Source: Oscillospiraceae bacterium (lineage in GTDB: Bacteria > Bacillota > Clostridia > Oscillospirales > Oscillospiraceae). Taken from it: a DNA stretch of 64,000 bases. The stretch is from assembly GCA_009780435.1 (NCBI GenBank), contig WRAB01000011.1, positions 18,438 to 82,437 on the forward strand, in the 5' to 3' direction. Made by a program: the position numbers and the translations under genes. The first letter of the stretch is position 1, and each line of letters begins with the position of its first letter. The notes beneath the pieces are model-generated. The model was not told the DNA's origin. It saw only the letters and a list, made by a program, of their open reading frames with translations, and did no database searches. This document shows positions 1 through 8,879 of the stretch, in pieces.

Positions 1-114
1 ATAATTTTATTATAACATAATGACAAATTTGAGGCGGAGCGATGTACAAGTTTTCATTCGCATATGCCTGTAATATAGATCGACATCGCATGATAGATTT
101 AGGGGAGGATTATT

Positions 115-795
115 TTGATAACATCTATGCAAGCGGCCAGGCTCATTGATATAAGTGCAGTTCGGACGCCACATACCCGTAGTGACATAGAACAATTGGT
201 GAAATACGCGAAAGCGTATCGCTTCATAAATGTACACGTTTTGCCCAACTGGGTGAAGCTTTTGGCCGAACTGCTGAAAGAGGAGCCGGATGTATATGTG
301 GGCGCGCCAGTGGGATTCCCCTCCGGGGGACACAAGACAGAAATCAAGTTGGCCGAGGCCAAACATCTCGCGGTGGACGGCGTGCAAGAGATGGACATTA
401 TGATGAACGTCGGCCGATTTCTCAACAAAGAATACGACTATGTGCTGGATGAACTGACCCAAATTATCCGCGATGTACCGAAAGGCGTTTTGACGAAGGT
501 GATTATAGAAATCAACGTCTTAAACGATGCGGAAATGAAGAATGCCTGCGCCCTGGTCATAGAGAGCGGTGCCGACTTTGTCAAGACGGGTACGGGCTGG
601 GTGCCGGGGGATGCAAATATTGGGCGCATTCGGGCGATGAAAGAAGTCTGCGGAGATAAGATCAAAATCAAAGCCGCAGGCGGGATCCGCACGCCCCAGG
701 AGTTCTTGGAGTTATACGACATGGGCGTAGCGCGCATGGGGATCAACACAAAGTCGGCCCTTGAGATTGTCGAGCACTTGAAGGCCTACGAGTAA
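115..795 (+). CDS. deoC: Deoxyribose-phosphate aldolase (DeoC family)
   Basis: A 226-residue class I aldolase of the DeoC/DERA family, which reversibly splits 2-deoxyribose-5-phosphate into glyceraldehyde-3-phosphate and acetaldehyde. The Schiff-base lysine lies in FVKTGTGW (K157) and the second active-site lysine in IKAAGGIRT (K186). EMDIMMNVGRF and IIEINVL are typical barrel strands. The length matches the short Gram-positive form. The start is TTG, chosen because AGGGGAGGA lies just upstream (101-109). It opens a same-strand run with an FGGY kinase, an isomerase/epimerase and dehydrogenases, so the substrate may be the product of that pathway rather than a nucleoside sugar; that is inference. 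Confidence 0.9.
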   Translation: MITSMQAARLIDISAVRTPHTRSDIEQLVKYAKAYRFINVHVLPNWVKLLAELLKEEPDVYVGAPVGFPSGGHKTEIKLAEAKHLAVDGVQEMDIMMNVGRFLNKEYDYVLDELTQIIRDVPKGVLTKVIIEINVLNDAEMKNACALVIESGADFVKTGTGWVPGDANIGRIRAMKEVCGDKIKIKAAGGIRTPQEFLELYDMGVARMGINTKSALEIVEHLKAYE

Positions 796-803
796 GTTGA
801 AAC

Positions 804-836
804 TTGTATTTCCCCAGCCTAGGCTGGGAAATACAA
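804..836 (+). other. Intergenic inverted repeat (mRNA hairpin)
   Basis: An almost perfect inverted repeat: TTGTATTTCCC..AGCC pairs with GGCT..GGGAAATACAA around a two-base loop, with one bulged C. No T-run follows, so it is more likely an mRNA stabiliser, processing site or partial attenuator between the aldolase and kinase genes than a terminator. Confidence 0.6.
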
Positions 837-900
837 CAAGACAGTTCATGCAGGAGCAAATAGATCATATGGTGAAAAAAAGACGGAAAGGACTGATTTT

Positions 901-2421
901 TTGAAAACAGTCATTGCGTACGATTTGGGTACAGGTGGCGTAAAAGCCTCCCTCTACGATGAACATGCCGCAACCCTTGCAAAGGTGTTCGTGGAGTACG
1001 ACACATTTTATCCCGCTACAGATATGCATGAGCAAAGCCCAGCCCACTGGTGGGAAGGCGTTGTGAAGAGTACGAATATGCTATTGGCGCAAAGCGGACA
1101 CCGGGGCGAAGATGTGGCCTGTATTGCCCTGTCCGGACACAGCCTTGTGGCGGTGCCGGTGGATCAAGATGGGAATACGCTGCTTGCGCAAGTGCCTATC
1201 TGGTCCGATGCTCGTGCCGGGACAGAGGTTTCAGAATTTTTCCAAAAAATCGACCCCCGGCAGTGGTATATGACCACGGGCAACGGATTTCCGGCGCCCT
1301 GTTATTCGATCTTTAAGCTGATGTGGATGAAAAAACATCAGCCGGATGTATTTTCCCGCATATACAAAGTTCTGGGGTCAAAAGATTATATCAACTTTAA
1401 GCTGACCGGCAACTTTTTTACGGATTACTCATACGCCTCCGGCACCGGTGCGTATGATCTGGAAAAAGGGGAGATGTGTGACACATTCCTCGCCGCTGCC
1501 GGGTTGCCCGCAGAAATTTTTCCGAAACTTGTGGCGTCCAGTCATGTGATCGGGAATCTCACCGCCCAGGCGGCCCAGGAGCTGGGATTAAGTCAGGCCG
1601 CCGTTGTGGCATGTGGCGGCGTGGATAACGCCTGTATGGCGTTGGGCGCAGTGGGCGCTGAGGCGGGCAATTGCTACACCTCCCTCGGCTCCTCCAGTTG
1701 GATCGCCGTGAACGCGGCGAAGCCGATTTTAGATCCGCAGAAAAAGCCCTATGTCTTTGCCCATATTGCGCCGGGGATGTTTACGTCGGCTTTTTCCATC
1801 TTTTCCGGCGGCAGTTCTCTACGGTGGACCCGGGATAATCTCTGTCGGGATATGGATAGAGAAAGCGCCTATGGCGAAATGACGGAGTTGGCAAAAGATG
1901 TGCCTATTGGAAGTGGTGGCGTACTGTTTAATCCAAGTCTTGCGGGGGGTACATCCCAGGATAAGAGTCCCCATATCCGCGGCGCGTTTTTAAACCTCTC
2001 CCTGGGTACGACGAGAGAGGAACTGGTACGGGCGACCATGGAGGGGATTGCCCTCAACTTGAAGATGTCGCTGCTCAACCTGAAAGAGCAGGTAGAACTC
2101 TCGAACGAGATGCTATTTTGTGGCGGCGGAAGCAAAAGCCCATTTTGGATGCAAATGTTTGCCGATGTCTTTGAGATGACAATCTTAAAGACGAATATTG
2201 ACCAGGATGCGGCCTCCGTCGGGGCGGCGGCCATTGGATTTGTGGCTCTGGGTCTCTGGGAGGACTACGGGGATATCCAAAAACTCCATGAGACAGAACA
2301 CAAAATTATACCCATACCAGAACATGTAGCGCAATATAACCGGATTTTCCCGCAATTTGTCCACGTCAACACCATGATGAGTGAACTTGGAGACTATATC
2401 TATCAATATAACAATCAATAA
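901..2421 (+). CDS. FGGY-family carbohydrate kinase (xylulokinase-like)
   Basis: A 506-residue sugar kinase of the FGGY family, which phosphorylates a ketose or polyol with ATP. The N-terminal phosphate loop is AYDLGTGGVKASLYDEHA. The middle has GSKDYINFKLTG followed by TDYSYASGTGAYDL, and the C-terminal ATPase half has FCGGGSKSPFWMQMFADVF and ASVGAAAIGFVALGLW. The overall plan is nearest to xylulokinases, but FGGY specificity cannot be read from motifs. The start is TTG with GGAAAGGA upstream. It lies between the aldolase and the sugar isomerase/epimerase, so kinase, isomerase and aldolase probably act in sequence. Confidence 0.85.
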   Translation: MKTVIAYDLGTGGVKASLYDEHAATLAKVFVEYDTFYPATDMHEQSPAHWWEGVVKSTNMLLAQSGHRGEDVACIALSGHSLVAVPVDQDGNTLLAQVPIWSDARAGTEVSEFFQKIDPRQWYMTTGNGFPAPCYSIFKLMWMKKHQPDVFSRIYKVLGSKDYINFKLTGNFFTDYSYASGTGAYDLEKGEMCDTFLAAAGLPAEIFPKLVASSHVIGNLTAQAAQELGLSQAAVVACGGVDNACMALGAVGAEAGNCYTSLGSSSWIAVNAAKPILDPQKKPYVFAHIAPGMFTSAFSIFSGGSSLRWTRDNLCRDMDRESAYGEMTELAKDVPIGSGGVLFNPSLAGGTSQDKSPHIRGAFLNLSLGTTREELVRATMEGIALNLKMSLLNLKEQVELSNEMLFCGGGSKSPFWMQMFADVFEMTILKTNIDQDAASVGAAAIGFVALGLWEDYGDIQKLHETEHKIIPIPEHVAQYNRIFPQFVHVNTMMSELGDYIYQYNNQ

Positions 2422-2442
2422 ATCATTAGGAGGAAAAGCACA

Positions 2443-3417
2443 ATGAAACTAGGATTTTGCGCACAAAACTATTCAGAGAAGCCATTACAAGAAGTTTGTA
2501 AAATGGTAGCGGACAAGGGATACGAGGCAATTGAAATTGCGACCTATGACGGGAACGGTCAATGCGAAGCCGGCGAAATGCTCCAGAGCGGAAAAGCCAA
2601 AGAGTTGAGAAAAATGGTAGAGTCCCACGGCCTGTTTATCTCCGCTTTGAGCAACCACGCCGACTCACTCCTGATCGGCGGCCCGTGGGGTGAGGACACA
2701 GACGGTATCTACAAGGGCACAAAAGAAGAGAAAATCAAATTCGGGACAGAGAGCCTGATCCTGACGGCACAGTTGGCCAATGCGTTGGAAGTTCCGGTGG
2801 TGATCGGCTTTACGGGCGTTGAAAATTTTGGCCGCTATTTCCCGTTCCCCCATGCAAAGGGCTGGAAAGCTTGTGAAGATCATTTTGCAGAGCACTTTGG
2901 TCCGATTCTGGACAAATTTAAGGAATACGGTGCAAAGTTTGCCGTAGAGCCCCATCCCAACAACCTGATCTACGACGTGCACACGGCCAAACGTGCTATT
3001 GAAGCAGTGGACAATCATCCATGTCTCGGGATCAATCTAGACCCGGCGAACCTCACCTATCTCGGTCTGTATGTGGAGACATTTATTGACGAGCTGGCAG
3101 GCCGCATCTTCCACGTACACGCCAAGGACGCTGAAATCGTCGCCCACAATGTGGGCAAGGGCGGTATTCTGATGCAGGGCGAGTGGGGCCGGTTAGATCG
3201 TGCGTTCCGCTTCCGCATCCCCGGCTGGGGCGATGTCAATTGGAGAAAAGTAATCACAGAGCTGGCTATGACAGGCTATGACTACGTGCTCTCCTATGAG
3301 CACGAAGACGTCACCATGAGCAGAGCGGATGGCGTTGATAAAGTGGTGGATTATCTGAAACCCCTCTTGATCCACGCGCCATACGAAGGCAGAAGCGACA
3401 AGCTGTTCACCATATAG
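2443..3417 (+). CDS. Sugar phosphate isomerase/epimerase (xylose isomerase-like TIM barrel)
   Basis: A 324-residue AP-endonuclease-2/xylose-isomerase-like barrel. The expected divalent-metal ligands are visible in order: E in FAVEPHPNN, D in GINLDPANLTY, H in FHVHAKDAEI and E in LSYEHEDVT. Members of this family isomerise or epimerise free sugars or keto-sugars; this one cannot be assigned a substrate. AGGAGG precedes the ATG. It starts 21 bases after the kinase gene and is followed at a similar distance by the zinc dehydrogenase, so the four genes from 901 to 4910 form one operon. Confidence 0.8.
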   Translation: MKLGFCAQNYSEKPLQEVCKMVADKGYEAIEIATYDGNGQCEAGEMLQSGKAKELRKMVESHGLFISALSNHADSLLIGGPWGEDTDGIYKGTKEEKIKFGTESLILTAQLANALEVPVVIGFTGVENFGRYFPFPHAKGWKACEDHFAEHFGPILDKFKEYGAKFAVEPHPNNLIYDVHTAKRAIEAVDNHPCLGINLDPANLTYLGLYVETFIDELAGRIFHVHAKDAEIVAHNVGKGGILMQGEWGRLDRAFRFRIPGWGDVNWRKVITELAMTGYDYVLSYEHEDVTMSRADGVDKVVDYLKPLLIHAPYEGRSDKLFTI

Positions 3418-3438
3418 ACGAAAGGGAGGCGCATCCAT

Positions 3439-4494
3439 ATGAAAACAATGAAAGCACAAATAGTAGAATCGCCAAATAAGATGGTTTACAAAGATATCCC
3501 CGTACCGCAAATCAGCAGTGACGAGGTCTTAATCAAAGTCAAATACTGCGGGATATGTGGTTCAGACTGGAGTATTTTTACCGGAAAATACGCAGCAGAA
3601 AAGCTCCCATTGATCACGGGCCACGAGTTCTGGGGCGTTGTGGAGGAATTAGGCGAAAACGTGACGGGGCTAAAAGTTGGTGACCGTGTGGCTGTCGATT
3701 TGTGTCTGTGTTGCGGGACCTGTTATTTCTGCCGCAGAGGGGATGGGCTCCTCTGTCAAACCTTTGCCCAGCTCGGCATCCATGTCAACGGCGGATTTGC
3801 GGAGTACGTCAAAGCGCCGGGCAAGAACTGTTATGTGATCCCGGACGAGATCAACGACTATGACGCCGCGTTTATCGAACCTTTGACCACCACGATCCAG
3901 GCCTCCAAGCGGATGGGGTGCGAACTGGGCTCCAGTGTTGTAGTCATCGGCGACGGACTCGGGATTCTCCACGCCGCCATGGCAAAGCTGCGGGGGGCGA
4001 CGCCTGTTATCCTCATCGGGGATAATCCAGGCCGCCTTGCGATGGCAAAAGAGTTGGGCATCGACTACTGCATCAATATTAAAGAGACCAACGATGTGGT
4101 GGGCAAAGTGTTTGAACTCACCGACGGCATCGGCGCAGACTATGTGATCGAAGCTGTGGGCATGTCCAAAACCTATGAGCAGGCCTTTGCAATGCTCCGC
4201 CGGGGCGGAAAGTTAGAGGCCTTTGGGATCTGTGCGCCAGACGATAAGGCGGCCCTCTCGCCCTTTGAGTTTGTGCTGGGCGAGAAGCAGGTCTCCGGCT
4301 CCTGTGCGGGAATCGGGAACGACTGGGGGATTGCCATCAACTTGCTCAAATATAAGAGAATCGATCCGTCAGCCATGTGCTCTATGATCGTGCCCCTCTC
4401 TGAGCTGGAAGATGCGCTCCATGAATTACAGACAAACAATAAACTGGTCAAAGTGCTTGTGAGCCCGGAAGTGAAAGAGAAGATTGTGCTTTAG
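3439..4494 (+). CDS. Zinc-dependent alcohol/polyol dehydrogenase (MDR family)
   Basis: A 351-residue medium-chain dehydrogenase of the sorbitol/threonine dehydrogenase kind. Catalytic zinc ligands are in YCGICGSDW and TGHEFWG. The structural-zinc lobe has four closely spaced cysteines in DLCLCCGTCYFCRRGDGLLC. The Rossmann part starts at VVVIGDGLGILHAAMA, which has GDGLG where GAGxxG is common. It probably oxidises a sugar alcohol or sugar acid with NAD(P). It is the third gene of the kinase operon and reads into the VOC gene with an 11-base gap. Confidence 0.85.
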   Translation: MKTMKAQIVESPNKMVYKDIPVPQISSDEVLIKVKYCGICGSDWSIFTGKYAAEKLPLITGHEFWGVVEELGENVTGLKVGDRVAVDLCLCCGTCYFCRRGDGLLCQTFAQLGIHVNGGFAEYVKAPGKNCYVIPDEINDYDAAFIEPLTTTIQASKRMGCELGSSVVVIGDGLGILHAAMAKLRGATPVILIGDNPGRLAMAKELGIDYCINIKETNDVVGKVFELTDGIGADYVIEAVGMSKTYEQAFAMLRRGGKLEAFGICAPDDKAALSPFEFVLGEKQVSGSCAGIGNDWGIAINLLKYKRIDPSAMCSMIVPLSELEDALHELQTNNKLVKVLVSPEVKEKIVL

Positions 4495-4505
4495 GAGGGG
4501 AGCCT

Positions 4506-4910
4506 TTGATTATCAAACAAATTGAGCACATTTCCATCAACGTATCCGACATGGAAGAGGCGACCCGGTTTTACCGGGATATCCTGGGGTTTTCATATCT
4601 GGAGACGGTGTCGGACGAGATGAAAGACTTGGTCTACTTCGCCATACCGGGCGCTGCGCGGCTTGAGTTGTTCAATTATCGCGGCAAAGCGGTGCGGCCT
4701 GCCCCTGTGGACAGTGACATAGAGCCTTTGGGCTATGTCCACTTGGCATTCTTGGTGGACGACGTGGACGAGTGGGCGAAACACTTTACAGCCCATACTG
4801 TCCCCGTCACATATGGGCCGGAGGATTTACCATCTTTGGGGATGCGCGTATGTCTGTTTACAGATCCTGACGGCAATACCCTGGAAATCTGCGCACCCCT
4901 TGGCGCATAG
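4506..4910 (+). CDS. VOC-superfamily protein (glyoxalase/lyase-like)
   Basis: A 134-residue protein with two beta-alpha-beta-beta-beta VOC modules: IKQIEHISINVSDMEEATRF at the N-terminus and VHLAFLVDDVDEWAKHF in the second half, ending in FTDPDGNTLEIC. The H of IEHISI, a central E (RLELFNY), the H of YVHLAF and the final E (TLEIC) fit the usual metal ligands. The start is TTG with GAGGGG ahead of it. Family members include glyoxalase I, epimerases and dioxygenases; in this operon it may process a reactive keto-sugar, which is inference. Confidence 0.75.
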   Translation: MIIKQIEHISINVSDMEEATRFYRDILGFSYLETVSDEMKDLVYFAIPGAARLELFNYRGKAVRPAPVDSDIEPLGYVHLAFLVDDVDEWAKHFTAHTVPVTYGPEDLPSLGMRVCLFTDPDGNTLEICAPLGA

Positions 4911-4980
4911 GGGTTTGGTAGACGAATCAAGTATACAATGCATCAAAAACAACGTAATAGACCAGACTTGCACGGCCATG

Positions 4981-5019
4981 GCTTGAAAGATGAAACCCCT
5001 CATTTTTCAAGCCTTTTTT
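4981..5019 (+). terminator. Rho-independent terminator
   Basis: GCTTGAAAGATGA pairs with TCATTTTTCAAGC around a short C-rich loop and is followed by a T-run. It closes the 901-4910 operon. Confidence 0.85.
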
Positions 5020-5047
5020 ACAAGTTGCCCGCGGCAGATTGTAAGCG

Positions 5048-5076
5048 TTGTGCGGCGGCACGATTTCTGATATGAT
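5048..5076 (+). promoter_or_regulatory. Sigma-A promoter of the iron alcohol dehydrogenase
   Basis: TTGTGC, 17-base spacer, TATGAT, ending 21 bases before the ATG at 5098. It lies directly after the preceding terminator, so the gene has its own transcription unit. Confidence 0.65.
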
Positions 5077-5097
5077 ACAGCACAGGAGGTAGCGCAA

Positions 5098-6264
5098 ATG
5101 AATAACTTTGTATTTCACAATCCGACGAAGATTATCTTTGGAAAGGACACCCACTTGGAGGTGGGCAAAGAGATCAAGCCATATGCGGATAAGATATTAT
5201 TTGTCCGGCTGGCCAAGGCGTCCATGGAGCGGATCGGGATCTATGACAGCATTATAAAATCCTTGGACGAACACGGGATTGCATATATCGAATTGGACGG
5301 AATCCAGCCGAATCCACGGCTCTCCAAGGTGCGCGAGGGGGCGGAGATCTGTAAGCGGGAGAATATCCCATTTATCTTGGCCGTGGGCGGCGGCAGTGTG
5401 GTGGATACGGCGAAAGCCATTGCAGCGGCGGCCTGTATGGACAACGACTACTGGGACATTGTAGAGGGAAAAGTCAAACACGAAAAATCCATACCCCTCG
5501 GTACGATCATTACCTATCCAGCCACGGGGACGGAGATGAACGGGAGTTGTGTCATCACCCGGGACGAGGATTTATCTAAGCGGGGATTTATCCTGTCCAA
5601 TCCCACGTTTAGTATCTTGAACCCGGAGATTGCGAAAAGTCTGCCCAAGAACCGGATCGCCCAGGGGGTTGTAGATATCTTCGCCCACGCCGTGGAGCGG
5701 TATTTCACAAACGTGTCCAGCGTCGATCTGACGGATCGGATGTTAGAGGGGGCCATGAAAACCGTGATCCGGTTTGGGTCGAAATGGTATCATGACGGGT
5801 ATGACTATGACACAGTGGCCCAGGTCATGTGGACGGCGACCATCGCCCACAATTTCTCCCTGTGCGTGGGCAGGGTGAACGATTTCGCCTCCCACCAGAT
5901 TGGCCATGAGCTCAGCGGGGAATATGACCTCTCCCACGGGGAGTCTTTGTCTGTCATTATGCCGTCTTGGATGCGGTACGTGCGGCACCACGACCCGGCC
6001 CGGATGGCCCAGTTCTTTGTGAACACATTCCACATAGAGAACAATTTTTTTGATCCCCAAGACACAATAACCCGGGGGATTCAAGCCATGGAAGCCTTTT
6101 TCCAAAGTCTTGACATGCCCATCCGGATTTCAGAGACAGATATTGTAAATTGTGACATTCCCAAATTGGCCAATCGGGCCACACAGAGCGGGAAAATCAC
6201 GAGAGGGAACTTCGTTGTGCTAAAAACGGAGGATATTATTAAAATCTATGAGGGCGCACTGTAG
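5098..6264 (+). CDS. Iron-containing alcohol dehydrogenase (butanol dehydrogenase type)
   Basis: A 388-residue group III alcohol dehydrogenase, reducing aldehydes or ketones with NAD(P)H. The nucleotide loop is AVGGGSVVDTAKAIA. The four iron ligands are the D of VVDIFAHAVE, its H, and the two histidines of SHQIGHELSGEYDLSHGESL. Length and the start MNNFVFHNPTKIIFGKD match BdhA/YqhD-like enzymes. AGGAGG precedes the ATG. It is flanked by two terminators and so is transcribed alone. Its position beside the sugar operon suggests disposal of an aldehyde such as acetaldehyde from the aldolase, which is inference. Confidence 0.88.
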   Translation: MNNFVFHNPTKIIFGKDTHLEVGKEIKPYADKILFVRLAKASMERIGIYDSIIKSLDEHGIAYIELDGIQPNPRLSKVREGAEICKRENIPFILAVGGGSVVDTAKAIAAAACMDNDYWDIVEGKVKHEKSIPLGTIITYPATGTEMNGSCVITRDEDLSKRGFILSNPTFSILNPEIAKSLPKNRIAQGVVDIFAHAVERYFTNVSSVDLTDRMLEGAMKTVIRFGSKWYHDGYDYDTVAQVMWTATIAHNFSLCVGRVNDFASHQIGHELSGEYDLSHGESLSVIMPSWMRYVRHHDPARMAQFFVNTFHIENNFFDPQDTITRGIQAMEAFFQSLDMPIRISETDIVNCDIPKLANRATQSGKITRGNFVVLKTEDIIKIYEGAL

Positions 6265-6284
6265 GGTGCGCCCTACAGTTTTTT
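6259..6284 (+). terminator. Rho-independent terminator overlapping the stop codon
   Basis: CTGTAGGG-TGCG-CCCTACAG followed by six T. The left arm contains the TAG stop codon of the iron alcohol dehydrogenase. Confidence 0.92.
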
Positions 6285-6294
6285 GATTTCGGAA

Positions 6295-6323
6295 TTGACA
6301 GATCAAGGCGTGTCCTGTAAAGT
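6295..6323 (+). promoter_or_regulatory. Sigma-A promoter of the phosphodiesterase gene
   Basis: TTGACA, 17-base spacer, TAAAGT, directly downstream of the terminator at 6259-6284 and 26 bases before the ATG at 6350. Confidence 0.8.
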
Positions 6324-6349
6324 AGGAGGCGTGTGCAGAAAGTAAAAGG

Positions 6350-7450
6350 ATGGCGGTTCGTATGGTTGTAATCAGTTTTGACGGTGTTGGAGACTGGGAG
6401 TTTGAGCAGATGGCAAACGATCCGATATCCTATCCGAATATTGCAAGATTTAAAGAGCAGAGCCTCTATCGGGGGCATGTCAAGACCGTGTTCGTATCCA
6501 ATACGTACCCCGTTCACGCCACCATCTCCACAGGGAAGTTGCCAAAAGAACACGGGATTATCTCCAATCTCACAGGCCCGAAACGTGCACGCAGATGGAC
6601 GCAGATGGAGAAGGCCATCCAATCCGAGACCATTTGGGAGGCCGCCGCCGAGCGTGGCCTGTATACGGCGGCGATTTTATGGCCCACCACCTGCGGGGCG
6701 AAACATATCTGGTGGAACTTCCCGGAGGTACATACCCACGGAAACGAGTATCAGATTGTGGAACATATGCGCCACGGCAGTGTTTTCTTTCAGCTTCGAG
6801 CCCTGTTTGTCCACGGTTTAAAACTCTGGGACGCCACTGCAATTGCCCTGGATCGTTTTACGACTGCGATCACCTGTGATCTGCTCCGCAAGAAGCAGCC
6901 TGATCTGACCCTGCTCCATTTGCTGGCCTATGATCTGATCAGCCATAAAGTGGGCAGTCAGGCAAAGGCGCTGGACAAGGCGAGAAAATCCCTGGACGAC
7001 AGCCTGGGCAAGTTATTGGATGCCGCCGGAGATCGCCCGGTGCTGGTCTTCGCCGACCACGCCCATCTGGACGTCTATGAGGCAATCAATCTGGAGAAGC
7101 TGTTCGATGCGGAACTGTTCGAGCAGTGTGGCGGATGCGCATTTTTTGAACAACCGATTGTGGGCATTGAGAACTATCCCTGGTTCGGGCGATTTCTGAC
7201 AGAGCAAGAGATGGATGAGAGCGGATATAGAGACAAGGCGGTTTTCGGGGTCGCCGCGAAGCCGGGGTATTGCTTTGCGGAGAAAAAGCGCGGATCCAAC
7301 CATGGATACCCGGCTGACTACGAGAATTACAGGGTATTTTACGCTCTGGGCGGCAAACACGTGCCGCCGGAATGGCTGGCGGAACCGACTTTTGGAGATG
7401 TGCGGGATATCACGGCGGTCATATGTAAAGAATTAGGGCTCACCCTGTAG
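6350..7450 (+). CDS. Alkaline phosphatase-superfamily phosphodiesterase/nucleotide pyrophosphatase
   Basis: A 366-residue protein of the type I phosphodiesterase (ENPP-like) family. VVISFDGVGD gives the first metal-binding aspartate and NTYPVHATISTG contains the nucleophilic threonine. LLAYDLISHKVG, FADHAHLD and GSNHGYP supply the other metal ligands. No signal peptide is seen, so it probably acts in the cytoplasm on a phosphodiester or pyrophosphate. The ATG at 6350 lacks a close strong ribosome site; AGGAGG lies about 20 bases upstream at 6324-6329. It precedes two MFS genes and may serve the same metabolite. Confidence 0.82.
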   Translation: MAVRMVVISFDGVGDWEFEQMANDPISYPNIARFKEQSLYRGHVKTVFVSNTYPVHATISTGKLPKEHGIISNLTGPKRARRWTQMEKAIQSETIWEAAAERGLYTAAILWPTTCGAKHIWWNFPEVHTHGNEYQIVEHMRHGSVFFQLRALFVHGLKLWDATAIALDRFTTAITCDLLRKKQPDLTLLHLLAYDLISHKVGSQAKALDKARKSLDDSLGKLLDAAGDRPVLVFADHAHLDVYEAINLEKLFDAELFEQCGGCAFFEQPIVGIENYPWFGRFLTEQEMDESGYRDKAVFGVAAKPGYCFAEKKRGSNHGYPADYENYRVFYALGGKHVPPEWLAEPTFGDVRDITAVICKELGLTL

Positions 7451-7512
7451 GAACGTTCCGGAAGACGTGTCAAAATGCGATATACAAATTATGCAAAAAA
7501 AGGCGGAGTGGG

Positions 7513-8820
7513 ATGTTTAAGCGGTTGAGCAAACAAGAAAAAGCTTGGGTGTTGTACGATTTGGCGGAATCACCGTATACCATAACGGTGATGGCGACGA
7601 TTATGGGCATGTATTTCTTGGCATCTGCCGAAGCGGCCATTGGGGATATTGTTGTCGCCAATGCCTATTGGAGTTTCGGGACGGCGGCGGCCATCGTATT
7701 TATCGGGTTATTGGCACCGATTATCGGAACGCTTACGGGGTACATAGGGAAGAAAAAATTAGTGTTTAACCTGTTTGTCGGGCTGGGTGTTTTGGCCACG
7801 GCAGGGATTGCGTTTGTGCCGGAGCACATGTGGTTTGGCTTGCTGTTTATGTATATTTTATCACTCATCGGATATTCAGGCGCCAACAAGGTGTATAACG
7901 CATTTTTGGTGGATGTCTCTCCCAACGAGCGAATGAATCGTGTTTCAACTTTTGCATTTGGCGTGGGGTATCTTGGCTGTGTTCCGCCCTTTCTCGTCAG
8001 CATTGCACCGATTCTTTTGATACAGCTGGATATCATCTCCATGTCCATGGTGACGGCATATCGCATTGCTTTTTTGATTACCGCCGTGTGGTGGATTGTG
8101 CTTACGATTCCCATGTTTCGGCACGTCAACCAGAAATACGGGGCGCCAATGGAGTCCCAGTATGTACGCAAAAGCTTCGTAAGCGTATGGCTCACATTCA
8201 GGGAAATCTGTAAACATAAACCGGTTTTGCTGTTTCTCCTTGCATTTTTCCTTTACAGCGACGGCTTGAACTCCATTGTCAGTTTGGCGACGGCCTTTGG
8301 CGTAACGATTGGAATCGGGCAGGTTGACCTCTTACTTGTGCTTTTGGTGATGCAGCTTGTGGCGGGTCCGTGTGCCATTATATACGGACGCATGGCGGAT
8401 AAATTTGGCACAAAAAAGACGATTTATTTTGGTATCGGGACGTATGTCGTGGTTTGTCTCATTGCGCTTTTGATGAACCCCGCACGGGATGTTCGCTTTT
8501 TAACAGGTCTGTTCTGGGGACTTGCCATGTTGATCGGCACGGCACAAGGCGGTATTCAGGCATTGAGCCGTGCTTACTTTAGCAAAGTTGTTCCGAAAGA
8601 AAAATCAAATGAATTTTTCGGCTTTTACAATGTCTTTGGGCGCCTCGCCTCTATCATTGGAACCACCTTATTTGGGGTGATCTCCCTGTGGACGGGACAA
8701 CCGCACTTTGGCATTGCAGGCATTGCGGTATTGTTCATATTAGCGGCGATTATTTTCAAATTTGTACCGGACGATAAAGAAATTTCTTGGGAAGACAAAC
8801 AGTCCAGCATTTCAGTTTAG
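7513..8820 (+). CDS. MFS transporter, UMF1/Atg22-like (copy 1)
   Basis: A 435-residue transporter with about 12 membrane segments. The start, SKQEKAWVLYDLAESPYTIT, is characteristic of the UMF1 (Atg22-related) MFS branch, and the loop SNEFFGFYNVFGRLAS is typical of the second half. Transport direction and substrate are unknown; relatives export or take up amino acids or other small metabolites. Copy 2 follows 59 bases later and is highly similar throughout. The pair is on the same strand as the sugar genes and phosphodiesterase, for which it could supply the missing transporter. Confidence 0.85.
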   Translation: MFKRLSKQEKAWVLYDLAESPYTITVMATIMGMYFLASAEAAIGDIVVANAYWSFGTAAAIVFIGLLAPIIGTLTGYIGKKKLVFNLFVGLGVLATAGIAFVPEHMWFGLLFMYILSLIGYSGANKVYNAFLVDVSPNERMNRVSTFAFGVGYLGCVPPFLVSIAPILLIQLDIISMSMVTAYRIAFLITAVWWIVLTIPMFRHVNQKYGAPMESQYVRKSFVSVWLTFREICKHKPVLLFLLAFFLYSDGLNSIVSLATAFGVTIGIGQVDLLLVLLVMQLVAGPCAIIYGRMADKFGTKKTIYFGIGTYVVVCLIALLMNPARDVRFLTGLFWGLAMLIGTAQGGIQALSRAYFSKVVPKEKSNEFFGFYNVFGRLASIIGTTLFGVISLWTGQPHFGIAGIAVLFILAAIIFKFVPDDKEISWEDKQSSISV

Positions 8821-8879
8821 CGCGACAATAAAGGCATGTCACAGTGAATACACAAAGTATATAGGAGAGGGAGAGCCGG

